A stretch of 37,022 nt of DNA from NCBI GenBank assembly GCA_964504385.1, contig CAZDEF010000019.1, forward strand, positions 1-37,022, read 5' to 3'. The notes under the pieces are model-generated. The model ran no database searches. It saw nothing but the letters and a program-made list of their open reading frames with translations, and had not been told where the DNA came from. Origin of the DNA: Limiplasma sp964504385 (GTDB taxonomy: Bacteria > Bacillota > Clostridia > Christensenellales > Aristaeellaceae). Every line of letters begins with the position of its first letter. Position 1 is the first letter of the stretch. The translations under genes and the position numbers were made by a program. Of the stretch, positions 7,945 through 15,263 are shown in pieces.

Positions 7945-8106
7945 ATGAGGCTTGGTATTACGGAGATCCTGCTCATTCTGGTGATCGCGCTGGTGGTGTT
8001 CGGCGGCGGCAAGCTGTCGGGCGTGGGCAAGGCGCTGGGACAGAGCATTCGCGAATTCAAAAAGGAAGTCAATGCTGACAAGACGGAGGACGGAAAGGAA
8101 GAATGA
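7945..8106 (+). CDS. tatA: twin-arginine translocase subunit TatA, 53 aa
   Basis: This is a small gene of 53 codons with the TatA layout: MRLGITEILLILVIALVVFGGGKLSG is a short membrane helix with an FGGGKL hinge. It is followed by an amphipathic helix GVGKALGQSIREFKKEV and a short acidic/lysine tail. TatA oligomers form the translocation pore for folded proteins. AAGGAGGATG lies just upstream of the ATG at 7945. Its TGA overlaps the tatC start (ATGA at 8103-8106), so the two are translationally coupled. It is close to the minimum length for TatA. Confidence 0.9.
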   Translation: MRLGITEILLILVIALVVFGGGKLSGVGKALGQSIREFKKEVNADKTEDGKEE

Positions 8107-8837
8107 GCGAGGGCAAGAAGCAGGCGCTGTTTGAGCACATTCGTGCGCTCCGGCGCGTGCTGGTGGTATCGGTGGCGGCCGTGGCGGTGCTGTTCGTGCT
8201 GTTCTTCTACCTCTGCTGTGATCCGCTGGTGGATTTTGTGCTGGCGCCGGTGCGCCAGCGCGGCATATCCGTCATTTCCACCGCCGTGTCCGAGGCACTG
8301 ATGACCCAGTTGAAGGTGTGCCTGATCGCGGCTGTGGTGGCTGCCATGCCGGTGATCATCCAGCAGATCTGGAGCTTTGTGTCTCCCGCACTGTATCCGC
8401 ACGAAAAAAAGCTGTTCGCAGGGCTGTTTTTTGCGGCGCTGCTGCTGTTTCTCACCGGTGTTACGTTCTGCTATCTTTATGTGTTCCCACTGGCCATCAA
8501 CCTGTTCTGGGCGGCGGCGGATACGGTGGCCACGGCCATGTGGTCGGTGCAGGAGTATTTCGACTTTGTGCTGTCCTTTGTGCTGCCCTTCGGGCTGATG
8601 TTTGAACTGCCGGTGGTCATTTTCATGCTGGCCAAGCGCGGCAAGGTGAGCTACCGGAAGCTGGCGGGCTGGCGCAAATATGTGATCCTGATCGTTGCGA
8701 TCGTGGCGGCTGTGCTGACCCCGCCGGATGTGGTGTCGCAGTGCATGCTGGGGCTGCCCATGTATTTGCTGTACGAGATCGCCACACAGTTGGCGCGGTT
8801 TGTGAAGCCATCGTCCGCGGAGGGCGCAAATGCCTGA
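8103..8837 (+). CDS. tatC: twin-arginine translocase subunit TatC
   Basis: This is a 244-residue polytopic membrane protein with six hydrophobic segments, the core of the Tat translocase that binds the twin-arginine signal. Family features include the N-terminal LFEHIRALRRVLVV (usually HLxELRxR), the ISTAVSEALMTQLKV region, PHEKKLF before the third helix, and FGLMFELPVVIFML in the fourth segment. Near the end, AVLTPPDVVSQCMLGLPMYLLYEI is the classic TatC motif with its conserved PD. The start overlaps the end of tatA. The gene is followed closely by an IS, and no strong terminator is visible between them. Confidence 0.95.
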   Translation: MSEGKKQALFEHIRALRRVLVVSVAAVAVLFVLFFYLCCDPLVDFVLAPVRQRGISVISTAVSEALMTQLKVCLIAAVVAAMPVIIQQIWSFVSPALYPHEKKLFAGLFFAALLLFLTGVTFCYLYVFPLAINLFWAAADTVATAMWSVQEYFDFVLSFVLPFGLMFELPVVIFMLAKRGKVSYRKLAGWRKYVILIVAIVAAVLTPPDVVSQCMLGLPMYLLYEIATQLARFVKPSSAEGANA

Positions 8838-8843
8838 CAAAAG

Positions 8844-8872
8844 CAGGTTGTTTTGTGCCAAAGTACAGTTTT
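8844..8872 (+). repeat. 29-bp direct repeat, left of IS
   Basis: It is identical to 10033-10061. The two copies bracket the IS exactly outside its inverted repeat zones. A 29-bp target duplication would be unusually long for a DDE element. Confidence 0.9.
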
Positions 8873-10032
8873 GTTGAGGTACAATACATAGGTAACAAAA
8901 AGGAATAGAAAAGAGAGAGCCAAGTGGTAAAATGAGTTTGTCACACCACAACCACGAAGGAGGCTCTCTGCATGGACAGGATAACACAGGAAGCATGGAA
9001 TCGTCAACGGATGCTGAAATATCTGGAGGGATACAGCGTAACGCAAACGGCAATACGGTAAGCCGCAAAACAGTCTGGAAATGGCAAAAGCGTTATGACG
9101 GCACACTGGAAAGCCTGAAAGACCAAAGCCGGAAACCGCATCACAGTCCGCGGCGGCAAAGCGAAGAGGAACGTCAACTGGTAAAGCGGCTGCATCGGAA
9201 ATACGGAAGCGACCTGATCTTTGCGTATCAGAAGGCCTGCGAACAGGGATACAAGCGCAGCTACGGGTGTTTCAAGCGCACAGCACTCGCGGATGATACG
9301 GCTCATGCAAGCAAGTCCTCAAAGAAACCGAAGCCCTACGAACGTGCTGAATATCCGGGGCAAAAGGTGCAGATGGATGTAAAGTTTGTACCGATGTATT
9401 GCTCCGTAACGGGTCAGAAGTATTATCAGTACACGGCGAAGGACGAATGCAGCCGGTGGACGTATCGAGAGCTGTACGACGAGCACAGCACATACAGTTC
9501 GTTTCAGTTTCTCAAGAACCTGATCAAGGCAGCACCGTTTCCCATCCGCAGAATCCAAACAGACAACGGGACGGAATTCACCAACGCACTTGTCTCGACC
9601 AAATGCGACCACGCCACCCTTTTTGAGAATGCATTGGTGGAATACGGCATCGAATACCAGCGCATCCGAATTGGAACGCCGCAGCACAACGGCAAGGTAG
9701 AACGCCAGCACCGCCTTGATGAAATGCGTTTCTACAAGCACATCCGCATGTTCTCGTTGGAGGATGGACGTAAGCAGTTGGCGCGTTACCAGCGTTTGTC
9801 CAACAATATCATCATGACCTGTCTGAACATGAAATCCCCCAATCAGGTGCTTGAATTGTACCGAGGCATCATCTAACGGTTAGCGTCAGTCGGAACATTC
9901 TGTCCCGACTGACCGTATCTCATTTTCTTTTGCTGCTCTCAGTCAAGGTCGGGTCGTATTTGCTCCGCAAATCTCCACCCTTCCCTTGACTTCCTGCTTG
10001 GCTCTTTATGTTACCGATGTTTGACACCCGTA
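8873..10032 (+). mobile_element. insertion sequence with rve/DDE transposase, between tatC and secG
   Basis: This is an element of about 1.16 kb. Imperfect inverted repeats lie near its ends: ACATAGGTAACA at 8886-8897 matches the reverse complement of 10009-10020 in 11 of 12 positions. A second pair, AGAGCCAAG (8916-8924) and its complement (9997-10005), lies inside. The single transposase gene has an N-terminal HTH and an rve integrase core with DDE residues, fitting the IS481/IS3-like group of Clostridia. Exact ends are inferred from the flanking 29-bp direct repeats. After the transposase stop, 9877-10008 has no gene. Confidence 0.8.
8972..9876 (+). pseudogene. IS481/IS3-like DDE transposase, frameshifted
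   Basis: The N-terminal HTH part starts at the ATG at 8972 (MDRITQEAWNRQRMLKYLEG). It reads in frame to a stop at 9059-9061, just after a segment that should continue RYGVSRKTVWKW. The VSRKTVWKW continuation is present from 9058 in the next frame and stays open to 9876. A small deletion (4 or 7 nt would restore a normal HTH) best explains this. The catalytic core is otherwise intact: MDVKFVP, QTDNGTEF and NGKVERQH hold the D, D and E residues. An alternative upstream ATG at 8932 in the second frame gives a protein without a proper HTH. Programmed frameshifting is possible but no slippery run is seen at the junction. Confidence 0.8.
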
Positions 10033-10061
10033 CAGGTTGTTTTGTGCCAAAGTACAGTTTT
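10033..10061 (+). repeat. 29-bp direct repeat, right of IS
   Basis: This is the second, identical copy of the repeat at 8844-8872. It lies about 65 nt before the secG start. Confidence 0.9.
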
Positions 10062-10090
10062 CTCTTGCTTTTTTGCATTTTCAATGCTAA

Positions 10091-10096
10091 TATAAT
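10091..10096 (+). promoter_or_regulatory. -10 box upstream of secG
   Basis: A perfect TATAAT lies 31 nt before the secG ATG. No good -35 at 16-18 nt is visible; TTGCTT at 10065 is 20 nt away. The IS end and direct repeat sit right upstream, so the promoter may have been altered by the insertion. Confidence 0.45.
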
Positions 10097-10126
10097 ATGT
10101 CTATATTCGCCAAGGAGGGACCCCTG

Positions 10127-10354
10127 ATGACTGTGTTTGTTGGCATTCTGCTGATCGTGGTTGCTCTGGTCATGATCGTGACTGTGCTTCTGCAGAGCAG
10201 CGAAAGCTCCGGTTTGGGCGCTGTGAGCGGCGCCGCCGAAACCTTCTTCGGCAAGAACAAGGCTAAGGGCATGGAAGCCAAGCTGGCGCTGGTGACCAAG
10301 ATCTGCGCGATCGCGTTTGTGGCGCTGTCTGTGCTGATGATGTTCCTGGGCTGA
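10127..10354 (+). CDS. secG: preprotein translocase subunit SecG
   Basis: This is a 75-residue protein with two membrane helices (about 3-22 and 52-74). They are joined by the family loop LLQSSESSGLGAVSGAAETFFGKNKAKG, which matches the SecG pattern LLQ...GLG.AF.G....FG. SecG assists SecYE in protein export across the cytoplasmic membrane. The ATG at 10127 is chosen because AAGGAGGG lies at a good distance; the in-frame ATG at 10097 sits on the -10 box and has no ribosome binding site. It is a single gene followed by a strong terminator. Confidence 0.93.
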   Translation: MTVFVGILLIVVALVMIVTVLLQSSESSGLGAVSGAAETFFGKNKAKGMEAKLALVTKICAIAFVALSVLMMFLG

Positions 10355-10374
10355 TTCGCCGAAAGCGGTATGAG

Positions 10375-10416
10375 AAGAGCCTGTTGCAGAAAATGCATTC
10401 TGCAGCAGGCTCTTTT
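10375..10416 (+). terminator. terminator after secG, bidirectional
   Basis: The stem is AAGAGCCTGTTGCAGA (10375-10390) with TCTGCAGCAGGCTCTT (10399-10414), followed by TT. It separates secG (+) from the pectin operon (-), whose last gene ends at 10430. Confidence 0.88.
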
Positions 10417-10429
10417 CTGTTTACCGCGC

Positions 10430-11263
10430 TTACAGCTGCGCGGCCAGCGCTTCCAGATGCAGACGCGCCGCCTCGGCGTTGTCCGGCTTGGTATCCTCCA
10501 GCGTCATCTGCACATAGGGCTTGCGCTCCTTCACAAAGCGCAGCACGCGGGTGTAGTCCATCACGCCTAAGCCGCAGGCGCAGGGGGTGTAGCGCGGGCC
10601 GCCGGGGATGTAGTCCTTCATATGGACGACCATGGTCTCCTCGCCCAACAGATCGATGGCTTCGGCAACCACTTCATCGCGGCGGTGGAAGTTGTCCGGA
10701 TGCAGCAGGTTGACCGGATCCAGAATGATCTTCAGGTTGTCGGACTGGATAACGTCCAGCACCTTGCGGGCGGCCTTGCCGTCCGTCACGATATGCTCGT
10801 AGACCGGCTCGATGGCAAGGGTCACGCCGAAACGCTCGGCGCACTCCACCACGGGCGCAACGCGGCGGATGAACATTTCCAGCGCCTCCGGGGTATGGCT
10901 GCGCAGCGGGTCGTACTTGTATTCCGCATTGGGGTTGCCGGTCTCGGTGCCCACCACGCCGGCGTTCATCCAGCGCGCCAGCTGCAGGTGGGCCTTGTAC
11001 TTCTTCAGCGTTTCGCGGTAGACGCTTTCGTCCGGGTGGGTCAGGTTCAGGTAGCAGCCCAGCACAGCCACGTCCAGATCGCCAAGGGCGCGCTTCACGC
11101 TGGCCGCCACGCCGGGCGTGGCCGCTGCGGGGGCAGTCAGCTGCGGGGAGATCACCTTGCCCAGCGCCAGATGCACGCAGGTGAAGCCCTGCGCGCGGAT
11201 GGCCTGCGCGCGCTCCTCGATGGTGCCGGGTGCGGCGTCGTGCATACGAAGTCCGATATTCAT
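10430..11263 (-). CDS. sugar phosphate isomerase/epimerase-like TIM barrel protein
   Basis: This is a 277-residue protein of the xylose-isomerase-like (AP endonuclease 2) TIM-barrel superfamily. Supporting segments are VVGTETGNPN, VTLAIEPVYEHI (metal-binding Glu), KIILDPVNLLHPD (Asp), TMVVHMKDY (His) and VQMTLEDTKP (Glu), which together form the usual divalent-metal site. Members isomerise or epimerise sugars or sugar acids. It is the last gene of the GH105-GH28 operon, with 3 nt between the GH28 stop and its ATG, and its ribosome binding site lies inside the GH28 end. A role in processing uronate or rhamnose products of pectin breakdown is inferred from context only. Confidence 0.85.
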   Translation of the reverse strand: MNIGLRMHDAAPGTIEERAQAIRAQGFTCVHLALGKVISPQLTAPAAATPGVAASVKRALGDLDVAVLGCYLNLTHPDESVYRETLKKYKAHLQLARWMNAGVVGTETGNPNAEYKYDPLRSHTPEALEMFIRRVAPVVECAERFGVTLAIEPVYEHIVTDGKAARKVLDVIQSDNLKIILDPVNLLHPDNFHRRDEVVAEAIDLLGEETMVVHMKDYIPGGPRYTPCACGLGVMDYTRVLRFVKERKPYVQMTLEDTKPDNAEAARLHLEALAAQL

Positions 11264-11266
11264 GCT

Positions 11267-12820
11267 TTATTCCTCCCAGTTGATTTGTTGTACTTCCGTG
11301 GTTTCCAGCGGAACGGGCGCGTCGATGGTGACATTGTGCAGGCGGATGCACTGCACGTTCTGCGCGATCAGGCCGCGGCCAACGCAGGGCTCCACGCCGT
11401 CCGCCATAGCGGGCACGAAGGGCTGGGCGTTGGGGTCAAAGGTAAAGGCGGCGTCCTCCAGCGTGACGGAGCCGATGGGCATTTCCGGCAGACCGAGGAA
11501 GTAGCCCGCGCATGCGCCGCAGTTTTCCGCCTGCACATGGCGGAAAACGATGCTGCCGATGCGCGGCGTGCCCTCGTCCACGGGCTGCTTTTCGCGGCTC
11601 TGCACATAGGGCGTGTGGCCGTCCGGATCGCAGAAGTACAGGGCGTTGACCACAAAGGGCGCGCCAACGTGCTCCATCTTCACATGGTCGAACACGATGT
11701 CGTCGATCACGCCGTCCTTGCCGCGGCCGCGCCGGGTCTTGACGCGCAGGCCGCGGTCGGTGTTGCGCATCAGGCAGTGCGCCACGCGCACGCCCTTCAC
11801 GCCGCCGGCCATCTCGCTGCCGGCGGTCACGCCGCCGTGGCCGTTTTCCATCAGGCAATGGGTGATGGAAATGTCCTCGCAGGGCTGCTTGTATTTGCGG
11901 CCCATGTAGATCTTGCCGGATTTGATGGCGATGCAGTCATCCCCCAGCGAGAAGTGCACGCCCGCCACCATGACATGCGTGCAGCTTTCGGGGTCGAAGC
12001 CGTCGGTGTTGGGGCTGTCGGCCGGGGCGGAAACGGACAGATCCAGAAAGGCAAGGTTCTGGCTGAAAAAGGGGTGCAGGTTCCATGCCGGGCTGTTGCA
12101 GAAGCGCAGGCCCTGTACGGTGATATCGCGGCAGCGGCACAGGTACAGCAGTCTGGGCCGCCATGCGCCCTGCTTCACCCGCCGGGTGGGCCACCAGTCG
12201 GACAGCTGCGCCTGACCGTCGATGAGGCCGGGGCCGATCAGCGCCACGTCCTCCACCTCCACGCCGGTGAGGGCGGCGGCGAACATGTCCAGCGGATTGC
12301 CTTCCCAGCTGCCGTAGTGATAATCGCGGGTCTCATCGGTGCTTTCGACCGCGCCGGGCAGGATGGGGAACTGCCAACGGTCGGTGCACAGCTTCAGCTC
12401 CGCGCCCTCAGCCCACTCGATGGTGATGTGGCTTTTCAGGAACAGGGGCTTCACCGCATAGACGCCCTTGGGGATGAGCACGCGCCCCTGCTGCGTGCAG
12501 CAGGTGATGGCTGTCTGAATGGCGATGGTGTCGTCGTGCACGCCGTCGCCTACCGCGCCGAAGCGCCGCACATTGAGCGTGCAGCTTTCCGCCTTTGTGC
12601 GCAGGGAGAGGCGCGCGGCTTCCGCTTCGCCGTCCATCAACTGCACGGTGTAGTCGGTATCCGGCCACAGGCCATACAGACTGGTGATCACCTTCTGCGT
12701 CTCGCCGTATTCACGGCCATTGAGCAGAATGCGGTAGCTTTTTTGGGTGTGGTACAGCCCGCCGTCAAAGCAGCGGAGAACCGCTGAACGGCAGGAGAGA
12801 AACAAAACGCTGCATTCCAT
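11267..12820 (-). CDS. glycoside hydrolase family 28 (polygalacturonase-type)
   Basis: This is a 517-residue right-handed beta-helix enzyme. After an N-terminal beta-sandwich-like part (about 1-75) comes FGAVGDGVHDDTIAIQTAI, the typical start of the GH28 helix. The catalytic region has NTDGFDPESC (Asp), FSLGDDCIAIKSGK (Asp-Asp) and GHGGVTAGSE (His), followed by RGLRVKT, the family RIKT motif. These hydrolyse alpha-1,4-galacturonosyl links in pectin or rhamnogalacturonan. No signal peptide is apparent, so it may act inside the cell on imported oligomers, fitting its partner GH105. The start is set at 12820 because AAGGAGG lies 9 nt upstream; an ATG at 12829 touches that site. Confidence 0.9.
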   Translation of the reverse strand: MECSVLFLSCRSAVLRCFDGGLYHTQKSYRILLNGREYGETQKVITSLYGLWPDTDYTVQLMDGEAEAARLSLRTKAESCTLNVRRFGAVGDGVHDDTIAIQTAITCCTQQGRVLIPKGVYAVKPLFLKSHITIEWAEGAELKLCTDRWQFPILPGAVESTDETRDYHYGSWEGNPLDMFAAALTGVEVEDVALIGPGLIDGQAQLSDWWPTRRVKQGAWRPRLLYLCRCRDITVQGLRFCNSPAWNLHPFFSQNLAFLDLSVSAPADSPNTDGFDPESCTHVMVAGVHFSLGDDCIAIKSGKIYMGRKYKQPCEDISITHCLMENGHGGVTAGSEMAGGVKGVRVAHCLMRNTDRGLRVKTRRGRGKDGVIDDIVFDHVKMEHVGAPFVVNALYFCDPDGHTPYVQSREKQPVDEGTPRIGSIVFRHVQAENCGACAGYFLGLPEMPIGSVTLEDAAFTFDPNAQPFVPAMADGVEPCVGRGLIAQNVQCIRLHNVTIDAPVPLETTEVQQINWEE

Positions 12821-12835
12821 CTGCTGCATCCTCCT

Positions 12836-13927
12836 TTACTGCTGCGCCTGCAGGGCTTCAGCCCACGCCATCAGGAACGGGCCCACGCCCTTGCTGTCGT
12901 CGGCCACGCGCGACTCGCTGAGGTAATATGCCACGGAGCCGTCGCGCTTTTCGCCCGGCCCCAGCCCGGCCACCGCGCAGATATCGCACAGGTGCCAGCC
13001 GGTCTCATTGCGGCGCAGCTTTTCGCGCACCAGCCCGTTGAAGGTCTTGCGGGCGAAGGGCAGGTATTTTTCTTCGTTGAGCACCTGCAGCCGCACGCCC
13101 TTGAACAGCGCGTAGGCCACCATGGCGGAGCCGGAGGTCTCCAGATAGTTGTCCGGGTTTTCGGCATGGTCGATCACCTGATAGAACAGCCCGGTCGCCT
13201 CGTCCTGATAGCGCAGGATGCCGCGCAGGCTTTCGCGGAACAGGTCGATGAGGGCGCGGCGGTGCTCGTAGAGCATTTCGGTGCACAGATCCAGCGTATC
13301 CACCAGCGCCATCAGATACCAGCCCATGGAGCGCAGCCAGAAGTTGGGCGAGCAGCCGGTCTCCCGGTCAGCCCACGGCTGCACCTTTTTCAGGTCGCAG
13401 GCGTGGTAGCACAGGCCCTTTTCCTGGCAGAACAGATATTTGCGCACGTTCTGGAACTGGCGCACGATGTCCGCCACATTGGCCATGCCGCCGAAGCGCA
13501 TCTCATAGGCCATGTAGAATGGCTGGGCCATGTACAGGCCGTCCAGCCAGATCTGGTGGGGATAGAGCTCCTTGTGCCAGAAGCTGCCGCATTCGCAGCG
13601 GGGATGCTCCCGCAGACGCTGCATGTGGAACGCAATGGCCTTGCGGTAGCGCTCGTCGCCGGTTTCGTCCAGCGCGAAAAACAGGGCTTTGCCGCAGTTG
13701 ATGGAATCAATGTTGTACTGGCGCAGCTCGTAATTGGGAATGCTGCCGTCCGGCTGCACAAAGGTGCTGAGATAGTTCAGCACAAAATCGCGGTACGCCG
13801 CTTCGCCGGTGGCGCGGTACAGGTCGGCGCAGCCCTTGAGCACGCAGCCGTCCTCGTAGTTCCAGTAGGTTTTGTAGGGCTGATATCCGCGCAGGAATCC
13901 CGCCGCAAAATCACGAATCGAATCCAC
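12836..13927 (-). CDS. unsaturated rhamnogalacturonyl hydrolase, GH105 (YteR/YesR-like)
   Basis: This is a 363-residue (alpha/alpha)6-barrel hydrolase of the GH88/GH105 group. Hallmarks are TYWNYEDGCVLKG near the N terminus, DSINCGKALFF (Asp), HQIWLDGLYMAQPFYMAYE (the catalytic Asp motif), FWLRSMGWYLMALVDTLDL and TSGSAMVAYALFKGVR. It removes the 4,5-unsaturated galacturonic acid left at chain ends by pectate or rhamnogalacturonan lyases, and usually works in the cytosol. The start is a GTG with GAGGAG ten bases upstream; the ATG ten bases before the GTG is in another frame and soon stops. It is the first gene of a three-gene catabolic operon. Confidence 0.9.
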   Translation of the reverse strand: MDSIRDFAAGFLRGYQPYKTYWNYEDGCVLKGCADLYRATGEAAYRDFVLNYLSTFVQPDGSIPNYELRQYNIDSINCGKALFFALDETGDERYRKAIAFHMQRLREHPRCECGSFWHKELYPHQIWLDGLYMAQPFYMAYEMRFGGMANVADIVRQFQNVRKYLFCQEKGLCYHACDLKKVQPWADRETGCSPNFWLRSMGWYLMALVDTLDLCTEMLYEHRRALIDLFRESLRGILRYQDEATGLFYQVIDHAENPDNYLETSGSAMVAYALFKGVRLQVLNEEKYLPFARKTFNGLVREKLRRNETGWHLCDICAVAGLGPGEKRDGSVAYYLSESRVADDSKGVGPFLMAWAEALQAQQ

Positions 13928-13951
13928 AGTTCATGCACTCCTCATCTGCCA

Positions 13952-13965
13952 TGTAAGCGTTCCCA
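13952..13965 (-). promoter_or_regulatory. LacI-family operator or CcpA cre-like site
   Basis: Read on the minus strand, TGGGAACGCTTACA matches the cre consensus TGWAANCGNTNWCA at all but two positions (the third and fourth). It lies about 15 nt downstream of the -10 box and before the GH105 start, where a repressor would block transcription. The same shape is used by local LacI-type sugar regulators, so catabolite control and pathway-specific control cannot be told apart. Confidence 0.55.
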
Positions 13966-13979
13966 TGGCGGTTGGGTTT

Positions 13980-14009
13980 ATTATACATTCAAGGTTTGGA
14001 GACTGTCAA
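13980..14009 (-). promoter_or_regulatory. promoter of the pectin operon
   Basis: Minus strand: perfect TTGACA (14004-14009), an 18-nt spacer and perfect TATAAT (13980-13985). A near-consensus promoter with an operator just downstream is typical of a repressed catabolic operon. Confidence 0.8.
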
Positions 14010-14025
14010 CCGAAGGGCGAACAAA

Positions 14026-14053
14026 GAAGCCTGCTGCATCTGCAACAGGCTTC
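14026..14053 (-). terminator. terminator of the Lrp-aminotransferase-CapA operon
   Basis: GAAGCCTGCTGCA (14026-14038) pairs with TGCAACAGGCTTC (14041-14053) across a 2-nt gap; the real loop is formed by opening the top pairs. On the minus strand it is followed by TTTGTT, 17 nt after the CapA stop codon. Confidence 0.7.
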
Positions 14054-14070
14054 GGTTTGTGGAATTCGGA

Positions 14071-15243
14071 TCATTCATCCGGCCATTTCAGGGGATAGTC
14101 CGCCACGGCGTAGTCCAGCCGCTTTCCGTTCTGGCACAGGGTCTTGACAACGGCCTCGATGTTGGTGTCCTTGGTGTAGGGGGTGGGGGCGAAGTCGTTG
14201 TAATCCGTGCGGGAGGAGATGCGGATGGGAATGATCTTGATGGCCTCGCTGCTGGCCGCGCCGTCTTTCACCCGCATGCGGATCTGGAAGATGAAGGAGG
14301 CCATGTCGCTGGGCTTGTTGTTGCCGGCAAAGCAGAAGTTGCCCAGCGAATAGCAGATATACTTGCCATTGTAGTACTCAATGGGGTTGATGCGGTGGCT
14401 GTGGTGGCCGATCACCAGATCTGCGCCCGCGTCCACGGTGGCGCGGCCCAGCCGCACCTGATTATCGTTGGGGTAATAGTCCAGCTCTGCGCCCCAGTGA
14501 TAGCTGACGATGACCACTTCGCAGCCTTGGTTGCGCAGGGCGGCAATGTCATCGGGCAGTTTGCGGATGATCTCGTCATGCCGGCCGCCGAAGGTCTGAT
14601 AGGCCAGCGAGCCGATCTTGACCCCCTTGACGTAGAACACGGCGGGGTCATCCTCGCTGGCGTAGGGAATGCCGGCGGAAAGCAGCGTGTCCTTGGTCTC
14701 CTGCAGACCGTCCTGCCCCATGTCCAGCACATGGTTGTTCTCCAGCGATACGGTGTCCACGCCGCCTGCGGGCAGCATGTCCACAAAGGAGGGATCGGCG
14801 CGGAACAGGTAGTCGTTGTTCAGCTTGTCGGGGTTGCGCCCGGCGGTGGTGAGCGTGCCTTCGAAGTTGACCATGGTCATGTCGTCGGCCAGCAGGATGT
14901 CCTTCACATTGCGGAAGGGAAAGTGGATATCCCCGTCCTGCTTCTTCAGCTCTTTGTCAAAGATGCTCGTTCCGCTGTGCTGCACGTTTTCGCCGATGGT
15001 GAAATCACCCGTGAAGCTCATGGTGAGCAGGATGGAGCCGTCCGCCTCGTACTGGGGCTGGGCCGGATCCGGCGTAGGCTCCGGGGTGGGCTCCAGCTCG
15101 GGGGCGATCTCCTCGCTCATGGTGCCGTCGGAATCGAAGATCATGATGGAGACCTCCTCCAGATCTTCCTCGCCCATGGCGCACAGGCACAGCGTGAGCA
15201 GCATGCACAGCACCAGCAGCCATGCAAATGGTTTGCGGTTCAT
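14071..15243 (-). CDS. CapA-family protein (poly-gamma-glutamate/capsule type metallophosphoesterase fold), secreted
   Basis: This is a 390-residue exported protein. Residues 1-22 are a hydrophobic signal peptide (MNRKPFAWLLVLCMLLTLC). Next comes a Pro/Glu/Thr linker with PEPTPDP and then the CapA domain from about residue 70. CapA motifs are SFTGDFTIG (metal Asp), NFEGTLT, SLENNHVLDMGQDGL (usually NNH.lD.G), VIVSYHWGAE (His) and GADLVIGHHSHRINPIEYYNGK (His-x-His). CapA/PgsA homologues are tied to surface polymer synthesis, but single-copy secreted forms in Clostridia are of unknown role. The start is taken at 15243, where GGGAGGA lies just upstream; longer starts overlap the upstream gene. 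It follows the aminotransferase by 20 nt. Confidence 0.88.
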   Translation of the reverse strand: MNRKPFAWLLVLCMLLTLCLCAMGEEDLEEVSIMIFDSDGTMSEEIAPELEPTPEPTPDPAQPQYEADGSILLTMSFTGDFTIGENVQHSGTSIFDKELKKQDGDIHFPFRNVKDILLADDMTMVNFEGTLTTAGRNPDKLNNDYLFRADPSFVDMLPAGGVDTVSLENNHVLDMGQDGLQETKDTLLSAGIPYASEDDPAVFYVKGVKIGSLAYQTFGGRHDEIIRKLPDDIAALRNQGCEVVIVSYHWGAELDYYPNDNQVRLGRATVDAGADLVIGHHSHRINPIEYYNGKYICYSLGNFCFAGNNKPSDMASFIFQIRMRVKDGAASSEAIKIIPIRISSRTDYNDFAPTPYTKDTNIEAVVKTLCQNGKRLDYAVADYPLKWPDE

Positions 15244-15263
15244 TGGTCTTCCTCCCTTGGTCC

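Noticed and set aside
9059..9061. Programmed frameshift in the IS transposase
   Set aside because: No slippery A-run or stimulatory hairpin is seen at the junction, and the HTH lacks residues there. A small deletion is simpler.
10622..12787. 721-codon open frame on the plus strand opposite the GH28 and isomerase genes
   Set aside because: It mirrors the minus-strand genes, has no ribosome binding site, and its residue content (Ala, Gly, His, Val rich) is typical of an antisense frame in GC-rich DNA.
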